A DNA stretch of 64,000 nucleotides from Alphaproteobacteria bacterium (GCA_030750865.1 JASMHE010000003.1:1-64000); one strand, 5' to 3'. Shown: positions 27,341 to 35,949, counted from the stretch's first letter. A program made the numbers and translations. The notes: generated by a model not told the origin, from the letters alone.

Positions 27341-28190
27341 TTTTTCATCAAGATATGATCATTTGCCGTCGTTGCGTGAGGTGATCGCGGATAATGATTT
27401 GCGCGCCGATAAAAAGCTTGGCCAGAATTTCCTGTTTGATCTGAATATTACCGATAAAATTGTGCGTGATAGCGGCGGTGTTGCGGGCGATATTGTCGTT
27501 GAAATCGGCCCCGGCCCCGGCGGTCTGACCCGCAGCATTTTGAAAGGCGGGGCGCAGAAGGTGATTGCGATTGAATATGACCCCCGCGCGGTCAAGGCAT
27601 TGCAGCCTGTGGTCGCGGCATCGGACGGGCAACTGGTTGTGTTGGAGCGCGATGCGCTGAAAACCGATTTACGCTTTTTAATCGAAGACGGTCACGTGCC
27701 GGCCGGAGAGCGCATCCGTATTTTCGGCAACTTGCCGTATAATATTGCAACAGTGCTGTTGACGAACTGGTGTGCGCTGCATGCTGAGAAGCCTGATTTT
27801 ATCCGTGATATGACATTGATGTTTCAAAAAGAGGTGGCCGACCGTTTTACGGCGACCCCGCGTGAAAAAACATATGGCCGTTTATCGGTGATGTTGCAGT
27901 GGGTTGCGGATTGTTATCATTTATTTGATTTGCCGCCATCTGTGTTTGTGCCGCCGCCGAAAATTACATCATCGGTCGTGCAGATTTGTCCGAAAGCGGA
28001 TCATCCCGATCTGGCGCATTATAAGGACATGGAGAAAATTGTTGCGGCGGCCTTCGGCCAGCGGCGTAAAATGCTGCGGTCTAGTTTGAAACCATATGCG
28101 GATGCGCTTGCAAAATCGGGCATTGCGGAAACGGCACGGGCCGAGGAATTAACGCCGGATGATTTTCTGACCATTACGAAAGCGGTTTAG
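27333..28190 (+). CDS. rsmA: 16S rRNA (adenine1518/1519-N6) dimethyltransferase
   Basis: A 285-residue SAM-dependent methyltransferase (KsgA). KLGQNFLFD near the N-terminus, SAM motif EIGPGPGGLT, acidic motif IAIEYDP, catalytic NLPYNIA and the C-terminal rRNA-binding part are present. It starts with GTG at 27333 inside the last codons of surA; no in-frame ATG lies close by, and the GTG gives the family N-terminus. In many bacteria pdxA sits between surA and rsmA; here it is absent. Confidence 0.95.
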   Translation: MSDFSSRYDHLPSLREVIADNDLRADKKLGQNFLFDLNITDKIVRDSGGVAGDIVVEIGPGPGGLTRSILKGGAQKVIAIEYDPRAVKALQPVVAASDGQLVVLERDALKTDLRFLIEDGHVPAGERIRIFGNLPYNIATVLLTNWCALHAEKPDFIRDMTLMFQKEVADRFTATPREKTYGRLSVMLQWVADCYHLFDLPPSVFVPPPKITSSVVQICPKADHPDLAHYKDMEKIVAAAFGQRRKMLRSSLKPYADALAKSGIAETARAEELTPDDFLTITKAV

Positions 28191-28406
28191 AAACAGCGAC
28201 ACGCCGCGTGTGGTGCGCCCCGTTTATATCTGTCTTCTGTTTGTTTTCTATTGCTCTTCCTATCTCTTTTGCGCGCGTGGCGGTTGCCGTGCAGCTGATC
28301 TTCTTTGCAACAGATTGATGAAGCGCGATTGTACGGGGTGAGTGCGGTTAAAGTTTGAAGTGCGTTTTTGGCCCGTGGGTACGGTGCAGATGTCGTGCAA
28401 TCCGGC

Positions 28407-29063
28407 TTAAACGCCGCCCATTAATTTGCGGACAAAGGATGACAAGCCTTTTAACCGGTCACGGCGCAGACGCTCGGCATCAAGGATGGCCTGTGCGCGG
28501 GCGATGGATTCTTCGATATCGCTGTTGATGATGATGTAATCATATTCATGATAGTGCGACATTTCGCTGGACGCTTTGTTCATGCGGCCTGCGATTTCGT
28601 CATCTGTTTCGCGTGTATCTTTGGCGCGCGATTTGAGACGGTTTTCCAGATCTTTTGACGATGGCGGCAGGATAAAGACGGTCACCAGATCATCGCGGGC
28701 AATCTCGCTGAGTTGCTGTGTGCCTTGCCAGTCAATATCAAAAATCACATCCTTGCCTTGTGAAAGTGCTTCTTCGACAGGTTCTTTGGGCGTGCCGTAA
28801 TAATGATTAAAGACTTTGGCATGTTCCATCATATTGCCTTCATCCACCATTTTGGTGAATGTCGGTACATCGACGAAATTATAATCCTGCCCCTGTACCT
28901 CACCGGCACGGCGGTCGCGTGTGGTGGCGGAAATCGAGACGACAAGATCTTTGTTTTGTTTGAGCAAGGCGCGACTGATTGTTGTTTTTCCGGCTCCTGA
29001 TGGCGAGGAAAGAACAAACATAAGCCCGCGGCGATTCAGATTGTAATCATTTTCTTTATTCAT
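28407..29063 (-). CDS. gmk: Guanylate kinase
   Basis: A 218-residue cytoplasmic enzyme that phosphorylates GMP to GDP. P-loop SSPSGAGKTT is at about 19-28, the GMP-binding region ISATTRDRRAGEVQGQDYNF follows, then the lid with KSRAKDTRETDDEIAGRM. Full length. The 216 bases between rsmA and gmk, which converge, show no gene. Confidence 0.96.
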   Translation of the reverse strand: MNKENDYNLNRRGLMFVLSSPSGAGKTTISRALLKQNKDLVVSISATTRDRRAGEVQGQDYNFVDVPTFTKMVDEGNMMEHAKVFNHYYGTPKEPVEEALSQGKDVIFDIDWQGTQQLSEIARDDLVTVFILPPSSKDLENRLKSRAKDTRETDDEIAGRMNKASSEMSHYHEYDYIIINSDIEESIARAQAILDAERLRRDRLKGLSSFVRKLMGGV

Positions 29064-29146
29064 GCTCTATATGCATATACTATAATGGCGCTTTGTAAAG
29101 CTTATCACAGCCGCTTAAGGACAACAATCAATAGGTTTTTATCACA

Positions 29147-30007
29147 ATGCCGTTCCGCAAACATCAAAAATATAATCCGCCGCGCGCCGTTCTGATTACG
29201 GGCGCATCCAGTGGGATTGGTGCGGCGCTTGCCGTTTATTATGCGGGCGAGGGTGTTGATCTGTATTTATCGGGCCGTCATGAAGAGCGGCTGGCGGCGG
29301 TGAAAGATAAATGTGAATCCAAAGGCGCACATGTGCATACGGCGTGCCTTGATGTGACCGATGAAAAGCGCATGGCGATCTGGGTCACTGAAGCCGATCA
29401 AAAAACGCCGCTTGATCTGGTGATTGCCAATGCGGGGATTTCCGGTGGATCGGGTGGTGGCGGTGATGGTCTGCAGCCACAATCGCCGCAACAGGGGCAG
29501 GAAAAAAGCCCGTCCCCGTCATTGCCGCTATGTGAACCTGTGGCGCAGGCCCGCACGATTTATAATGTCAATGTGCAGGGTGTGTTCAACACGGTTGAAC
29601 CTGTGCTGGATCGTATGTTGCAACGCCAGTCCGGCCAGATTGCGATCATCAGTTCGCTGGCATCGTTCAGCGGCTGGGGCGGAGCGCCGGGCTATAGTTC
29701 ATCAAAAGGGGCGGTTCGTTTATATGGCGAGGCACTGCGCGTGATAGCAAAAGCGCGGAATGTACGTGTGAATGTTGTGTGTCCGGGGTTTATTAAAACA
29801 CCGCTGACCGATAAAAATCCGTTTCCGATGCCGTTTTTAATGTCGCCGGAAGATTCAGCCGTACGTATCGCCAGAGGGCTTGCCGCTAATAAAGGGCGTA
29901 TCGTGTTCCCGTGGCAAATGTACGCGTTGTGCGGATTTGTCGGTCTTTTGCCATACTGGTTAACGGCCCGTCTGATGCGGCGCATGCCGGATAAACCGTC
30001 TTTGTAA
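29147..30007 (+). CDS. Short-chain dehydrogenase/reductase
   Basis: A 286-residue classical SDR: cofactor motif TGASSGIG, NAG motif IANAGIS, catalytic Ser in ISSLASF and YSSSK as the Tyr-x3-Lys pair. A low-complexity insertion rich in G, Q, S and P (about 101-130) follows the NAG motif and is not normal for the family. The C-terminal 30 residues are hydrophobic (CGFVGLLPYWLTARLM), suggesting membrane association, as in lipid-active SDRs. Substrate unknown. Confidence 0.88.
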   Translation: MPFRKHQKYNPPRAVLITGASSGIGAALAVYYAGEGVDLYLSGRHEERLAAVKDKCESKGAHVHTACLDVTDEKRMAIWVTEADQKTPLDLVIANAGISGGSGGGGDGLQPQSPQQGQEKSPSPSLPLCEPVAQARTIYNVNVQGVFNTVEPVLDRMLQRQSGQIAIISSLASFSGWGGAPGYSSSKGAVRLYGEALRVIAKARNVRVNVVCPGFIKTPLTDKNPFPMPFLMSPEDSAVRIARGLAANKGRIVFPWQMYALCGFVGLLPYWLTARLMRRMPDKPSL

Positions 30008-30233
30008 AGCGGTGTGTCAAACCCGTATATTCCCGCAAATCGGGTTATCCCCCGTCTAGTTGAATGAATATGAAAGATTTGTTTCATTATCAATGACATA
30101 TGGAATAAACCTTACATAGATTGCTGTTATTTGTTATAATGGTAGTCGGGGAAATAAAGGGGCTGGCCATATCTTTATTTTTTATGCGTACTCTTTCAAA
30201 CAATGACACGGCAAAATTTTTGAGAGAATAGAT

Positions 30234-30527
30234 GTGGATCTGAATGATTTAGAGCAAAATATCGATGATGCGGTGGTTTTATTAAAATCATTATCTAATG
30301 AGCATCGTCTGGCGATCATATGTTCGCTCTATAAGGGCGAAAAAAATGTAGGTGAACTTGAAGAGATCATAGGGTTAAGCCAATCTGCATTATCACAACA
30401 TTTGGCACGATTACGGCGGGACGGTCTGGTGAAAACACGCCGATCTGCACAAACAATATTTTATTCAATGAATGAAGGCGCGACTCATGCTATACTAAAA
30501 ACCTTGTATGATCTTTACACACCGTAA
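30234..30527 (+). CDS. ArsR-family transcriptional regulator
   Basis: A 97-residue winged-helix protein: LLKSLSNEHRLAIICSLYKGEKNVGELEE, recognition helix LSQSALSQHLARLRRDGLV, wing TRRSAQTIFYSM. It lacks the ELCVC metal site, so it probably senses a non-metal signal through another surface. The start is GTG at 30234, because the overlapping ATG at 30232 is out of frame and a stop lies at 30204. The prepilin-like gene starts 38 bases downstream and may be co-transcribed. Confidence 0.87.
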   Translation: MDLNDLEQNIDDAVVLLKSLSNEHRLAIICSLYKGEKNVGELEEIIGLSQSALSQHLARLRRDGLVKTRRSAQTIFYSMNEGATHAILKTLYDLYTP

Positions 30528-30565
30528 TAGAGGGCGTGGGTAAAACATAACAAGGACACGAATTT

Positions 30566-31345
30566 ATGTTGGAAGATAGACAGCAATTTTCTTTATCGTT
30601 GTGTGACGGGGAAGAAAAAACAAAATACAAAAACAATGTGGCCGGTTTCACGCTCGTGGAACTGGCAATTGGCATGATTATTATCGGCCTTCTGATCGGC
30701 GGTGTGATTAAAGGCCACCAGATTTTACAGGGCGCGAAGGTCAATGCCACCATTACGCAGGTTGAATCCTATAAAGCGGCCGTGAACAGTTTTTATAATT
30801 CCTATGATGCGTTACCGGGCGATATGGCCACCGCACAACAGCGTATTCCCGGGTGTGATGAAGTGGACACATATTGCCGCAACGGTGATGGCAATATGGT
30901 GATCGGGCAGGCGATTGATAACCCGAGTTATGACGTGTCACAATATGAAGAAACAACCCAGTTCTGGAAACACCTGACGTTATCGGGCCTGCTTGCCGAT
31001 TCTGTGTCCAGCGATTCAAATCCCGATATTCCGGTCTGGGGTGAAACGCATCCGATTTCGAAATTTCGCGGCGGCTGGCATGCGGTGTATATGAATGACC
31101 GCAATTACGGTATTTACGGGCTGCATCTGCGGTTGCAGGCTAATGTTGAAGGCGATATGCCGACCGATCCGGGCGTGCATCCGATTTCGCCGATCAATGC
31201 GCATCATATTGACCGTAAAATTGATGACGGCTATTCGACCGGCGGTGATGTACAGGCCGAATATGGCGTGTCGGGTTGCCGCATCGGCACGGCCTATGCC
31301 GAGCAGTCAGGCGAAAATTGTTTCATGTTTTTCAAGATTGATTAA
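30566..31345 (+). CDS. Prepilin-type N-terminal cleavage/methylation protein
   Basis: A 259-residue type IV pilin or pseudopilin-like protein. The class III leader is long (27 residues), cleaved before F28 in VAGFTLVELAIGMIIIGLLI, with the conserved Glu at +5 (E32). The C-terminal domain is large for a pilin, with four Cys, and carries a DALPGDMATA segment seen in pseudopilins of the GspG/PilE type. No prepilin peptidase or secretion ATPase is nearby, so assembly would rely on genes elsewhere. Confidence 0.85.
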   Translation: MLEDRQQFSLSLCDGEEKTKYKNNVAGFTLVELAIGMIIIGLLIGGVIKGHQILQGAKVNATITQVESYKAAVNSFYNSYDALPGDMATAQQRIPGCDEVDTYCRNGDGNMVIGQAIDNPSYDVSQYEETTQFWKHLTLSGLLADSVSSDSNPDIPVWGETHPISKFRGGWHAVYMNDRNYGIYGLHLRLQANVEGDMPTDPGVHPISPINAHHIDRKIDDGYSTGGDVQAEYGVSGCRIGTAYAEQSGENCFMFFKID

Positions 31346-31400
31346 CCGTTGACGAACAGAGATTGACTGGGACGAACGGAACGGGAGACGAACGGGCCGT

Positions 31401-32369
31401 TTATGTCTTGCGGTCCAGATGTTGTGTGATGAATTCCATTACGGCGTGATCTTCTAATGTCTCGATCTCTTCGGTTTGCAATGTATAAACATGCTTGCCC
31501 AGCGGTTTGTGCCGCACAGGATCACTATGTTTTGAAAACAGCACGAAGGCGGGCGTTCCGGCCGGGCCGATAAAATGCATCGGTCCGGTGTCGTTGCCGA
31601 CCGCAAAGCGGGCTTTGCGCGCCAGTGCGGGCAGATCGGTCAGCCCTGTCTGTCCGGTCAGATCGATCGCTTGCGGCGCAAGGTCGCAGATTATTTGCGC
31701 GATTTCTTTTTCTGTTTGTGTCCCGATAATGACAGGCGTGTATCCGTCACTATAAAGGCGGCGGGCCAGCGCGCCATAAGATTCGGCAGGCCAGCGTTTT
31801 TCGGGCCGGTTTGGCGCGCAACCCGGAATAAGCAGGGCCATATTGTCCGGCAGGTGAAAGGCGGATAAATCACTTTCCATCCATAATAGATCATCCACCG
31901 TAATATCCTGAATGCCAGCCAGCGCCAGTGTTTGCGTGTGCCCGTCAAAGGCATGCCCGGCGGTTCGTTCAGGGGATGGATTGGCGTGGGATGCCCCTTT
32001 TGCCACGCCGACCCATTCGGGTTTGTCATGGCGGGGGATCAGGCGGAAATACAGCGCGGTGCGGTCATTATTTTGTAAATCATACACGCGGGTGAAACCG
32101 GATTTTGTCAGAAAACGGCGCAAGTCCATCCAGTGTTTGAGGTGATACCATTTCGGTTTTGTATCGATGTGAATGTCATCAAAATAACCGCAATCCCGCG
32201 CCAGTTTTTCAAACGGGCGGGTGGTCAGCAATGTGATATGCGCATCGTTATGATGCGCGCGAATGGCCTTCATAACGCCCATTGTCTGGATGAAATCACC
32301 CAGTGCGCCGAGCTTGATGACGAGAATTTTGTCTGTCTGTGTCATAGAAGTCTGCGTCATATGCGTCAT
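31401..32369 (-). CDS. Glycosyltransferase family 9 (heptosyltransferase-like)
   Basis: A 322-residue GT9 enzyme of the kind that adds ADP-heptose to the lipopolysaccharide core at the inner-membrane cytoplasmic face. Conserved parts: ILVIKLGALGDFIQTMGVMK at the N-terminus, CAPNRPEKRWPAESYGALARR for the sugar nucleotide, and VGNDTGPMHFIGPAGTP. Starts at 32369, 32360 and 32345 are all possible because the 5' end lies in a 15-bp repeat; 32345 gives the usual family N-terminus. It probably forms an operon with the GT4 gene 53 bases upstream. Confidence 0.88.
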   Translation of the reverse strand: MTHMTQTSMTQTDKILVIKLGALGDFIQTMGVMKAIRAHHNDAHITLLTTRPFEKLARDCGYFDDIHIDTKPKWYHLKHWMDLRRFLTKSGFTRVYDLQNNDRTALYFRLIPRHDKPEWVGVAKGASHANPSPERTAGHAFDGHTQTLALAGIQDITVDDLLWMESDLSAFHLPDNMALLIPGCAPNRPEKRWPAESYGALARRLYSDGYTPVIIGTQTEKEIAQIICDLAPQAIDLTGQTGLTDLPALARKARFAVGNDTGPMHFIGPAGTPAFVLFSKHSDPVRHKPLGKHVYTLQTEEIETLEDHAVMEFITQHLDRKT

Positions 32370-32406
32370 GGAAGTTTGCGTTACGGGTGTCTGTGTGATG
32401 GGGGTT
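32338..32406 (-). repeat. 15-bp tandem repeat spanning the GT9 start
   Basis: Four 15-bp units (32338, 32362, 32377, 32392) plus one 9-bp part unit read on the minus strand as [S/P]-[M/V/I]-T-Q-T. Three consecutive ATG codons within it can act as start, so repeat-number change would alter the N-terminus without breaking the frame. Confidence 0.75.
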
Positions 32407-32422
32407 TGCCTAAATACGGGAG

Positions 32423-33646
32423 CTATGCCGCGTTTTCATCGCCGAACAGGCGGTCATGCTGTACGGATTGTAATTTGCTGTGGCCGGATAATTTTTCTTC
32501 GAGCAATTCGGCATAGACGTTCAATGTTTCATCGGCCATTTTCTCGCGTGTGAAGTTTGCTGCAATATGCGCCATTGCGCGTGTGCCCAGAATAGAACGT
32601 TGTGACGGGGTAAGGGACAGTGCTTCGCTGAGGGCGCCTGCCATTTCCTCGACAGATCCCGGCGCGACCAGCCAGCCTGTCTGACGGCGTAAAATAGTTT
32701 CGCGCGCTCCGCCGTGGTCTGTGCCGATGATCGGTTTGCCCATTGCTTGCGCTTCGATCGGGATGCGGCCGAACCCTTCGGGATCGGTCGAGGCCGAGAT
32801 CACAACATTAGCCAGCATATAGGCGGCGGGCATGTCGTTGCAGTGGTCAACGATGCGGATATGACCGTCCAGCCCCAGTGATTTGATTTGTGATTCCAGC
32901 TCGATCCGGTATCCGGTGCGGCCTTGATCGGAGCCGATAATCACACAGAACACATCGGCGCGGTTTAATTTTGACAGGGCTTCGATCAGAATATGATGCC
33001 CTTTCCAGCGGGTCAGGCGGCCGGGCAACATCACAATGTTTGATTCGTCCGGAATGCGCCATTCTTTGGCCAGCTTGATCATGCGTTCGGCGGTGACGGC
33101 ATTCGGATGAAATTTTTCAAGGCCGATGCCGCGATGGATCAGGCGGATTTTGCGGGCATCCACTTTGTAATTCAATGTCAGATAATCACGGACATAGTTG
33201 GAAATCGCGATGATGCGCTCGCCTTTGGCAATGGATGAATTGTAAATCCGTTTGGCGTTGCCGCTGATATTGTACGGGGCGTGGCATGTTGTCATGAATT
33301 TGGTATCGCTGTTTTTGCAGGCACGGTGGCAGCTCCAGGCCGGGGCGCGGCTGCGGGCATGGACGATATCGACATCATGTTCTTTGATTACATCGCGCAG
33401 GCGGCCGACATTGCTCATCATGGTGATCGGGTTTTTGCTGTGGACCGGCATATCAATATGAATGCCGCCGCCGCGCAGAATTTCATGCACGCGGTCGCCG
33501 CCATTGGACACAACGATTGATTTTGCACCGGCCCGCACAAGTTCGTTGCTGATGTCAATACAGCCTTGTTCGGCCCCGCCGGGGCCAAGTTCTGGGATCA
33601 CCTGTAAAATGACAGGTTGTTTTTGTGCGCTTGTGTTTTGTGTCAT
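32423..33646 (-). CDS. Glycosyltransferase family 4
   Basis: A 407-residue GT-B enzyme. The N-terminal donor loop is PELGPGGAEQG, and the C-terminal nucleotide-sugar site has MLPGRLTRWKGHHILIEAL and the EX7E-type region STDPEGFGRIPIEAQAMGKP. It probably acts in lipopolysaccharide or capsule assembly with the GT9 gene downstream. The upstream gap (33647-33771) carries a 17-bp triple repeat. Confidence 0.88.
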   Translation of the reverse strand: MTQNTSAQKQPVILQVIPELGPGGAEQGCIDISNELVRAGAKSIVVSNGGDRVHEILRGGGIHIDMPVHSKNPITMMSNVGRLRDVIKEHDVDIVHARSRAPAWSCHRACKNSDTKFMTTCHAPYNISGNAKRIYNSSIAKGERIIAISNYVRDYLTLNYKVDARKIRLIHRGIGLEKFHPNAVTAERMIKLAKEWRIPDESNIVMLPGRLTRWKGHHILIEALSKLNRADVFCVIIGSDQGRTGYRIELESQIKSLGLDGHIRIVDHCNDMPAAYMLANVVISASTDPEGFGRIPIEAQAMGKPIIGTDHGGARETILRRQTGWLVAPGSVEEMAGALSEALSLTPSQRSILGTRAMAHIAANFTREKMADETLNVYAELLEEKLSGHSKLQSVQHDRLFGDENAA

Positions 33647-33712
33647 GTGTTTTGTGTCGTGGATTAAACCAGCTAAATATGTTGTAATGTGCCGTGTAAC
33701 AGTGAAGCCTAA

Positions 33713-33763
33713 TACCGAACGTTACTTATTACCAAATGTTACCTACTACCAAACGTTATAAGG
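33713..33763. repeat. Three 17-bp direct repeats in a divergent promoter region
   Basis: Units at 33713 (TACCGAACGTTACTTAT), 33730 (TACCAAATGTTACCTAC) and 33747 (TACCAAACGTTATAAGG) share TACCRAAYGTTA. They lie between the divergent GT4 and alpha/beta hydrolase genes, and the last overlaps the hydrolase ribosome binding site. The arrangement looks like an operator array or iteron. Confidence 0.7.
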
Positions 33764-33771
33764 GTGTTCCC

Positions 33772-34554
33772 GTGGATATTCAATATTTAAAACGAAAAGA
33801 CAAACCTGATCTTGCTTACCGGAAAACGGATGCAAAAGCGCCGGACGGTAAACCGACCGTCATTTTTTGCGGCGGGTTCCGGTCCGATATGGAGGGGACA
33901 AAGGCTGTTTTCCTCGAAACATTGTGTACGCGTCATGACATGCCTTTTATCCGTTTTGATTATAGCGGCCACGGTTCATCCGGCGGCGCGTTTGAAGAGG
34001 GGACAATCGGCCAGTGGAAAGATGATACGCTGGCAATAGTTGATAAAATCGCAAGCGGTCCTGTGATTCTGGTGGGGTCATCAATGGGCGGGTGGATTTC
34101 GTTTCTGGCCACCGAGGAACGCCCTGACCGTGTGGCCGGCCTTGTCGGATTGGCGGCTGCGCCCGATTTTACACGGGAAATGTATAATGAAAACTTCACC
34201 GAAGAGATGCGCGATGAATTGATGCGTACGGGCCGTACTCACATGCCGAATGATTATAGCGATGCGCCGTACGTGATTACAAAATCACTGATTGATGACG
34301 GTGATTCGCACTGTTTTCTGGATCGCGGTATGACGCTGGATTGTCCGTATATTCTGATACAAGGCAAGAAAGACCGCGATGTGCCGTGGCAGGTTGCCGC
34401 GCGGCTGTCCGATGCGGTCAGCGCGCCGTTTAAGGATGTTGTATATCTGGATCAGGCCGATCACAGGCTCTCTGCGCCCGAAGAACTGGATGTTCTGGCA
34501 GGCGTGCTGCGAACGATTTTGGATCGTGGCTGCGGGATTGCGCTGTCTGATTAA
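33772..34554 (+). CDS. Alpha/beta hydrolase (ABHD10-like esterase)
   Basis: A 260-residue alpha/beta hydrolase: oxyanion region CGGFRSDM, nucleophile elbow GSSMGGW, acid in LIQGKKDRDVPW and the His in DQADHRLS. The FDYSGHGSSGG ... GTIGQWKDD signature resembles ABHD10, a mitochondrial thioesterase, and its alphaproteobacterial relatives. GTG 33772 is preferred to an in-frame ATG at 33736, because AAGGGTG precedes it and the extra 12 residues would be encoded by the 17-bp repeats. Confidence 0.85.
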   Translation: MDIQYLKRKDKPDLAYRKTDAKAPDGKPTVIFCGGFRSDMEGTKAVFLETLCTRHDMPFIRFDYSGHGSSGGAFEEGTIGQWKDDTLAIVDKIASGPVILVGSSMGGWISFLATEERPDRVAGLVGLAAAPDFTREMYNENFTEEMRDELMRTGRTHMPNDYSDAPYVITKSLIDDGDSHCFLDRGMTLDCPYILIQGKKDRDVPWQVAARLSDAVSAPFKDVVYLDQADHRLSAPEELDVLAGVLRTILDRGCGIALSD

Positions 34555-34567
34555 GGCGTGGCGGCGA

Positions 34568-34903
34568 TTATGAGCCGATCAGACCTTCGCCCTCAAACGT
34601 GCCCAGACCGAAAACCTTCATAAAGATCACGATCGTGACATAGATGCAGAACGGCGTGACGGCAACGAAGAAAGCAGGTTGCGCCAGAAGCGGATTGATA
34701 AAGGCATTCCAGACAATCGGTGCGTTATCGTTAAAGAAATTGAATACGGCATCCATGCTGCTGATATGGTATGTTTCCCAAACCCAGCCAAGCTGCGCGA
34801 ATTCAAACGGTGTGCCGGATTTATCGGCAATATAGAAATCATGCGCAAGCGCGGCCACAGGAAAAAGCAGGAACATAATCCCGTAAGTGATGATTGATTG
34901 CAT
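34568..34903 (-). CDS. Small membrane protein of unknown function
   Basis: A 111-residue protein with an N-terminal hydrophobic segment ending PVAALAHD, possibly a signal peptide, a middle part FEFAQLGWVWETYHISSMDAV and a second membrane helix near the C-terminus (PAFFVAVTPFCIYVTIVIFM). It resembles small inner-membrane proteins seen in alphaproteobacteria; no function known. It converges on the hydrolase gene with a 13-base gap. Confidence 0.55.
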   Translation of the reverse strand: MQSIITYGIMFLLFPVAALAHDFYIADKSGTPFEFAQLGWVWETYHISSMDAVFNFFNDNAPIVWNAFINPLLAQPAFFVAVTPFCIYVTIVIFMKVFGLGTFEGEGLIGS

Positions 34904-35073
34904 TTTTATGTTTCCCCAATAGAATCGATATAATCAGATGACTGTACGTTGTGTACTTTATTTTTTCTTAATTTGTCAAAGAATAATCATACGTCAGGGA
35001 ATATGCAAAGAAAAGCCTTAATTTGCAAGCGATTGCGCGGAATGGGGACAATATTTTTCCGTATATATAGGCA

Positions 35074-35139
35074 CATATCAGGTATATGATAGACGCATAA
35101 CAGGTTTATGATGGATTCATAATGGAGTTATGATGGGTT
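35074..35139. repeat. 22-bp degenerate tandem repeat in a 341-base intergenic gap
   Basis: Three 22-bp units start with CAT at 35074, 35096 and 35118; all contain TATGATRG near their 3' half, and a partial fourth starts at 35140. The period equals two helical turns. The gap 34904-35244 is AT-rich and otherwise shows nothing except probable promoter sequence for the tRNA gene. Confidence 0.7.
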
Positions 35140-35244
35140 CATGAGGGGCTTGGGCTGTGAAATCATAATATAAATATGATAATGTAAATATAATATTGTC
35201 ATGCGGTCGCAGCTTTGCTATGCATACGCTGCCTTTTATGTTGC

Positions 35245-35332
35245 GGAGATATGGCCGAGCGGCTTAAGGCGCACGATTGGAAATCGTGTTGAGGGCAACC
35301 TCTCCAGGGTTCGAATCCCTGTATCTCCGCCA
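35245..35332 (+). tRNA. tRNA-Ser (anticodon GGA)
   Basis: An 88-base class II tRNA with encoded CCA. The acceptor stem GGAGATA pairs with TATCTCC, the discriminator base is G, the D-arm is GCCGAGCGGC, the anticodon stem CACGA/TCGTG encloses TTGGAAA with GGA at 35279-35281, a long variable arm follows, and the T-arm is GGGTTCGAATCCC. It reads UCC and UCU serine codons. A T-rich stretch follows directly. Confidence 0.97.
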
Positions 35333-35427
35333 TTTTTTAAGGAAGTACTGTTATTGTTTCGTCAAAAGAAAAAGCGCTAGGTAAAGCAACTTTCGATTTT
35401 CTTGAAACAATAGGTCATATTAACCTA

Positions 35428-35814
35428 TTGAATAAGTACACTGTTCTCGGGCCAACTAACAATTCAGAAGAAACTCTTCAATGGCAGGCTTTTTCTATTG
35501 CAGCATTGATCTGTTATGCGCGGCCCTTTTTAAGATCACATGGCTTGCATACATTGAGAAATGAATTGTTAGAAAATTTATCTATTCAAAGAAAACTATC
35601 CCACGATAAGTTCATTGATCGTCGCAATAAGCTAATAGCTCACAGCGACAGTGATGGTTTCGAAATTCAGGCACATAATATCAATAAAAATGCTATGAGT
35701 CTTCACTCAAAAGACAAGTACCTCAATAAAGAAGAAGCTGAAGAATTGCGCCTACTTGTTAGCGAAATGCTTACAATGGTTCAAAATATAAGAAACAACC
35801 ATGAGAACGGTTAG
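35428..35814 (+). CDS. HEPN-like protein of unknown function, apparently 5'-truncated
   Basis: At least 128 residues from a TTG at 35428. The frame is open further back to 35341, directly after the tRNA-Ser gene, and the extra codons (SKEKALGKATFDFLETIGHI) look coding, but no ATG or GTG exists there. The motif RRNKLIAHSDSD fits the R-x4-6-H pattern of HEPN ribonuclease or toxin domains, with all-helical surroundings. Base composition is much richer in A+T than its neighbours. This looks like the remnant of an acquired gene cut at its 5' end beside a tRNA. Confidence 0.5.
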   Translation: MNKYTVLGPTNNSEETLQWQAFSIAALICYARPFLRSHGLHTLRNELLENLSIQRKLSHDKFIDRRNKLIAHSDSDGFEIQAHNINKNAMSLHSKDKYLNKEEAEELRLLVSEMLTMVQNIRNNHENG

Positions 35815-35949
35815 CGGTAGGCCACATCTGCTGGCATTTTTCTTGTACGCGTAATCTAAAATGTTTGCATATTTATATCCATATGCAAGGATGAGCCTTG
35901 TATGCGCTATATGCGTTGTGGGCGCGGGATGGATTTTGGAGGTGACGTG

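Noticed and set aside
33736-33771. ATG start for the alpha/beta hydrolase
   Set aside because: The extra codons are made of the 17-bp repeat and the better ribosome binding site precedes GTG 33772.
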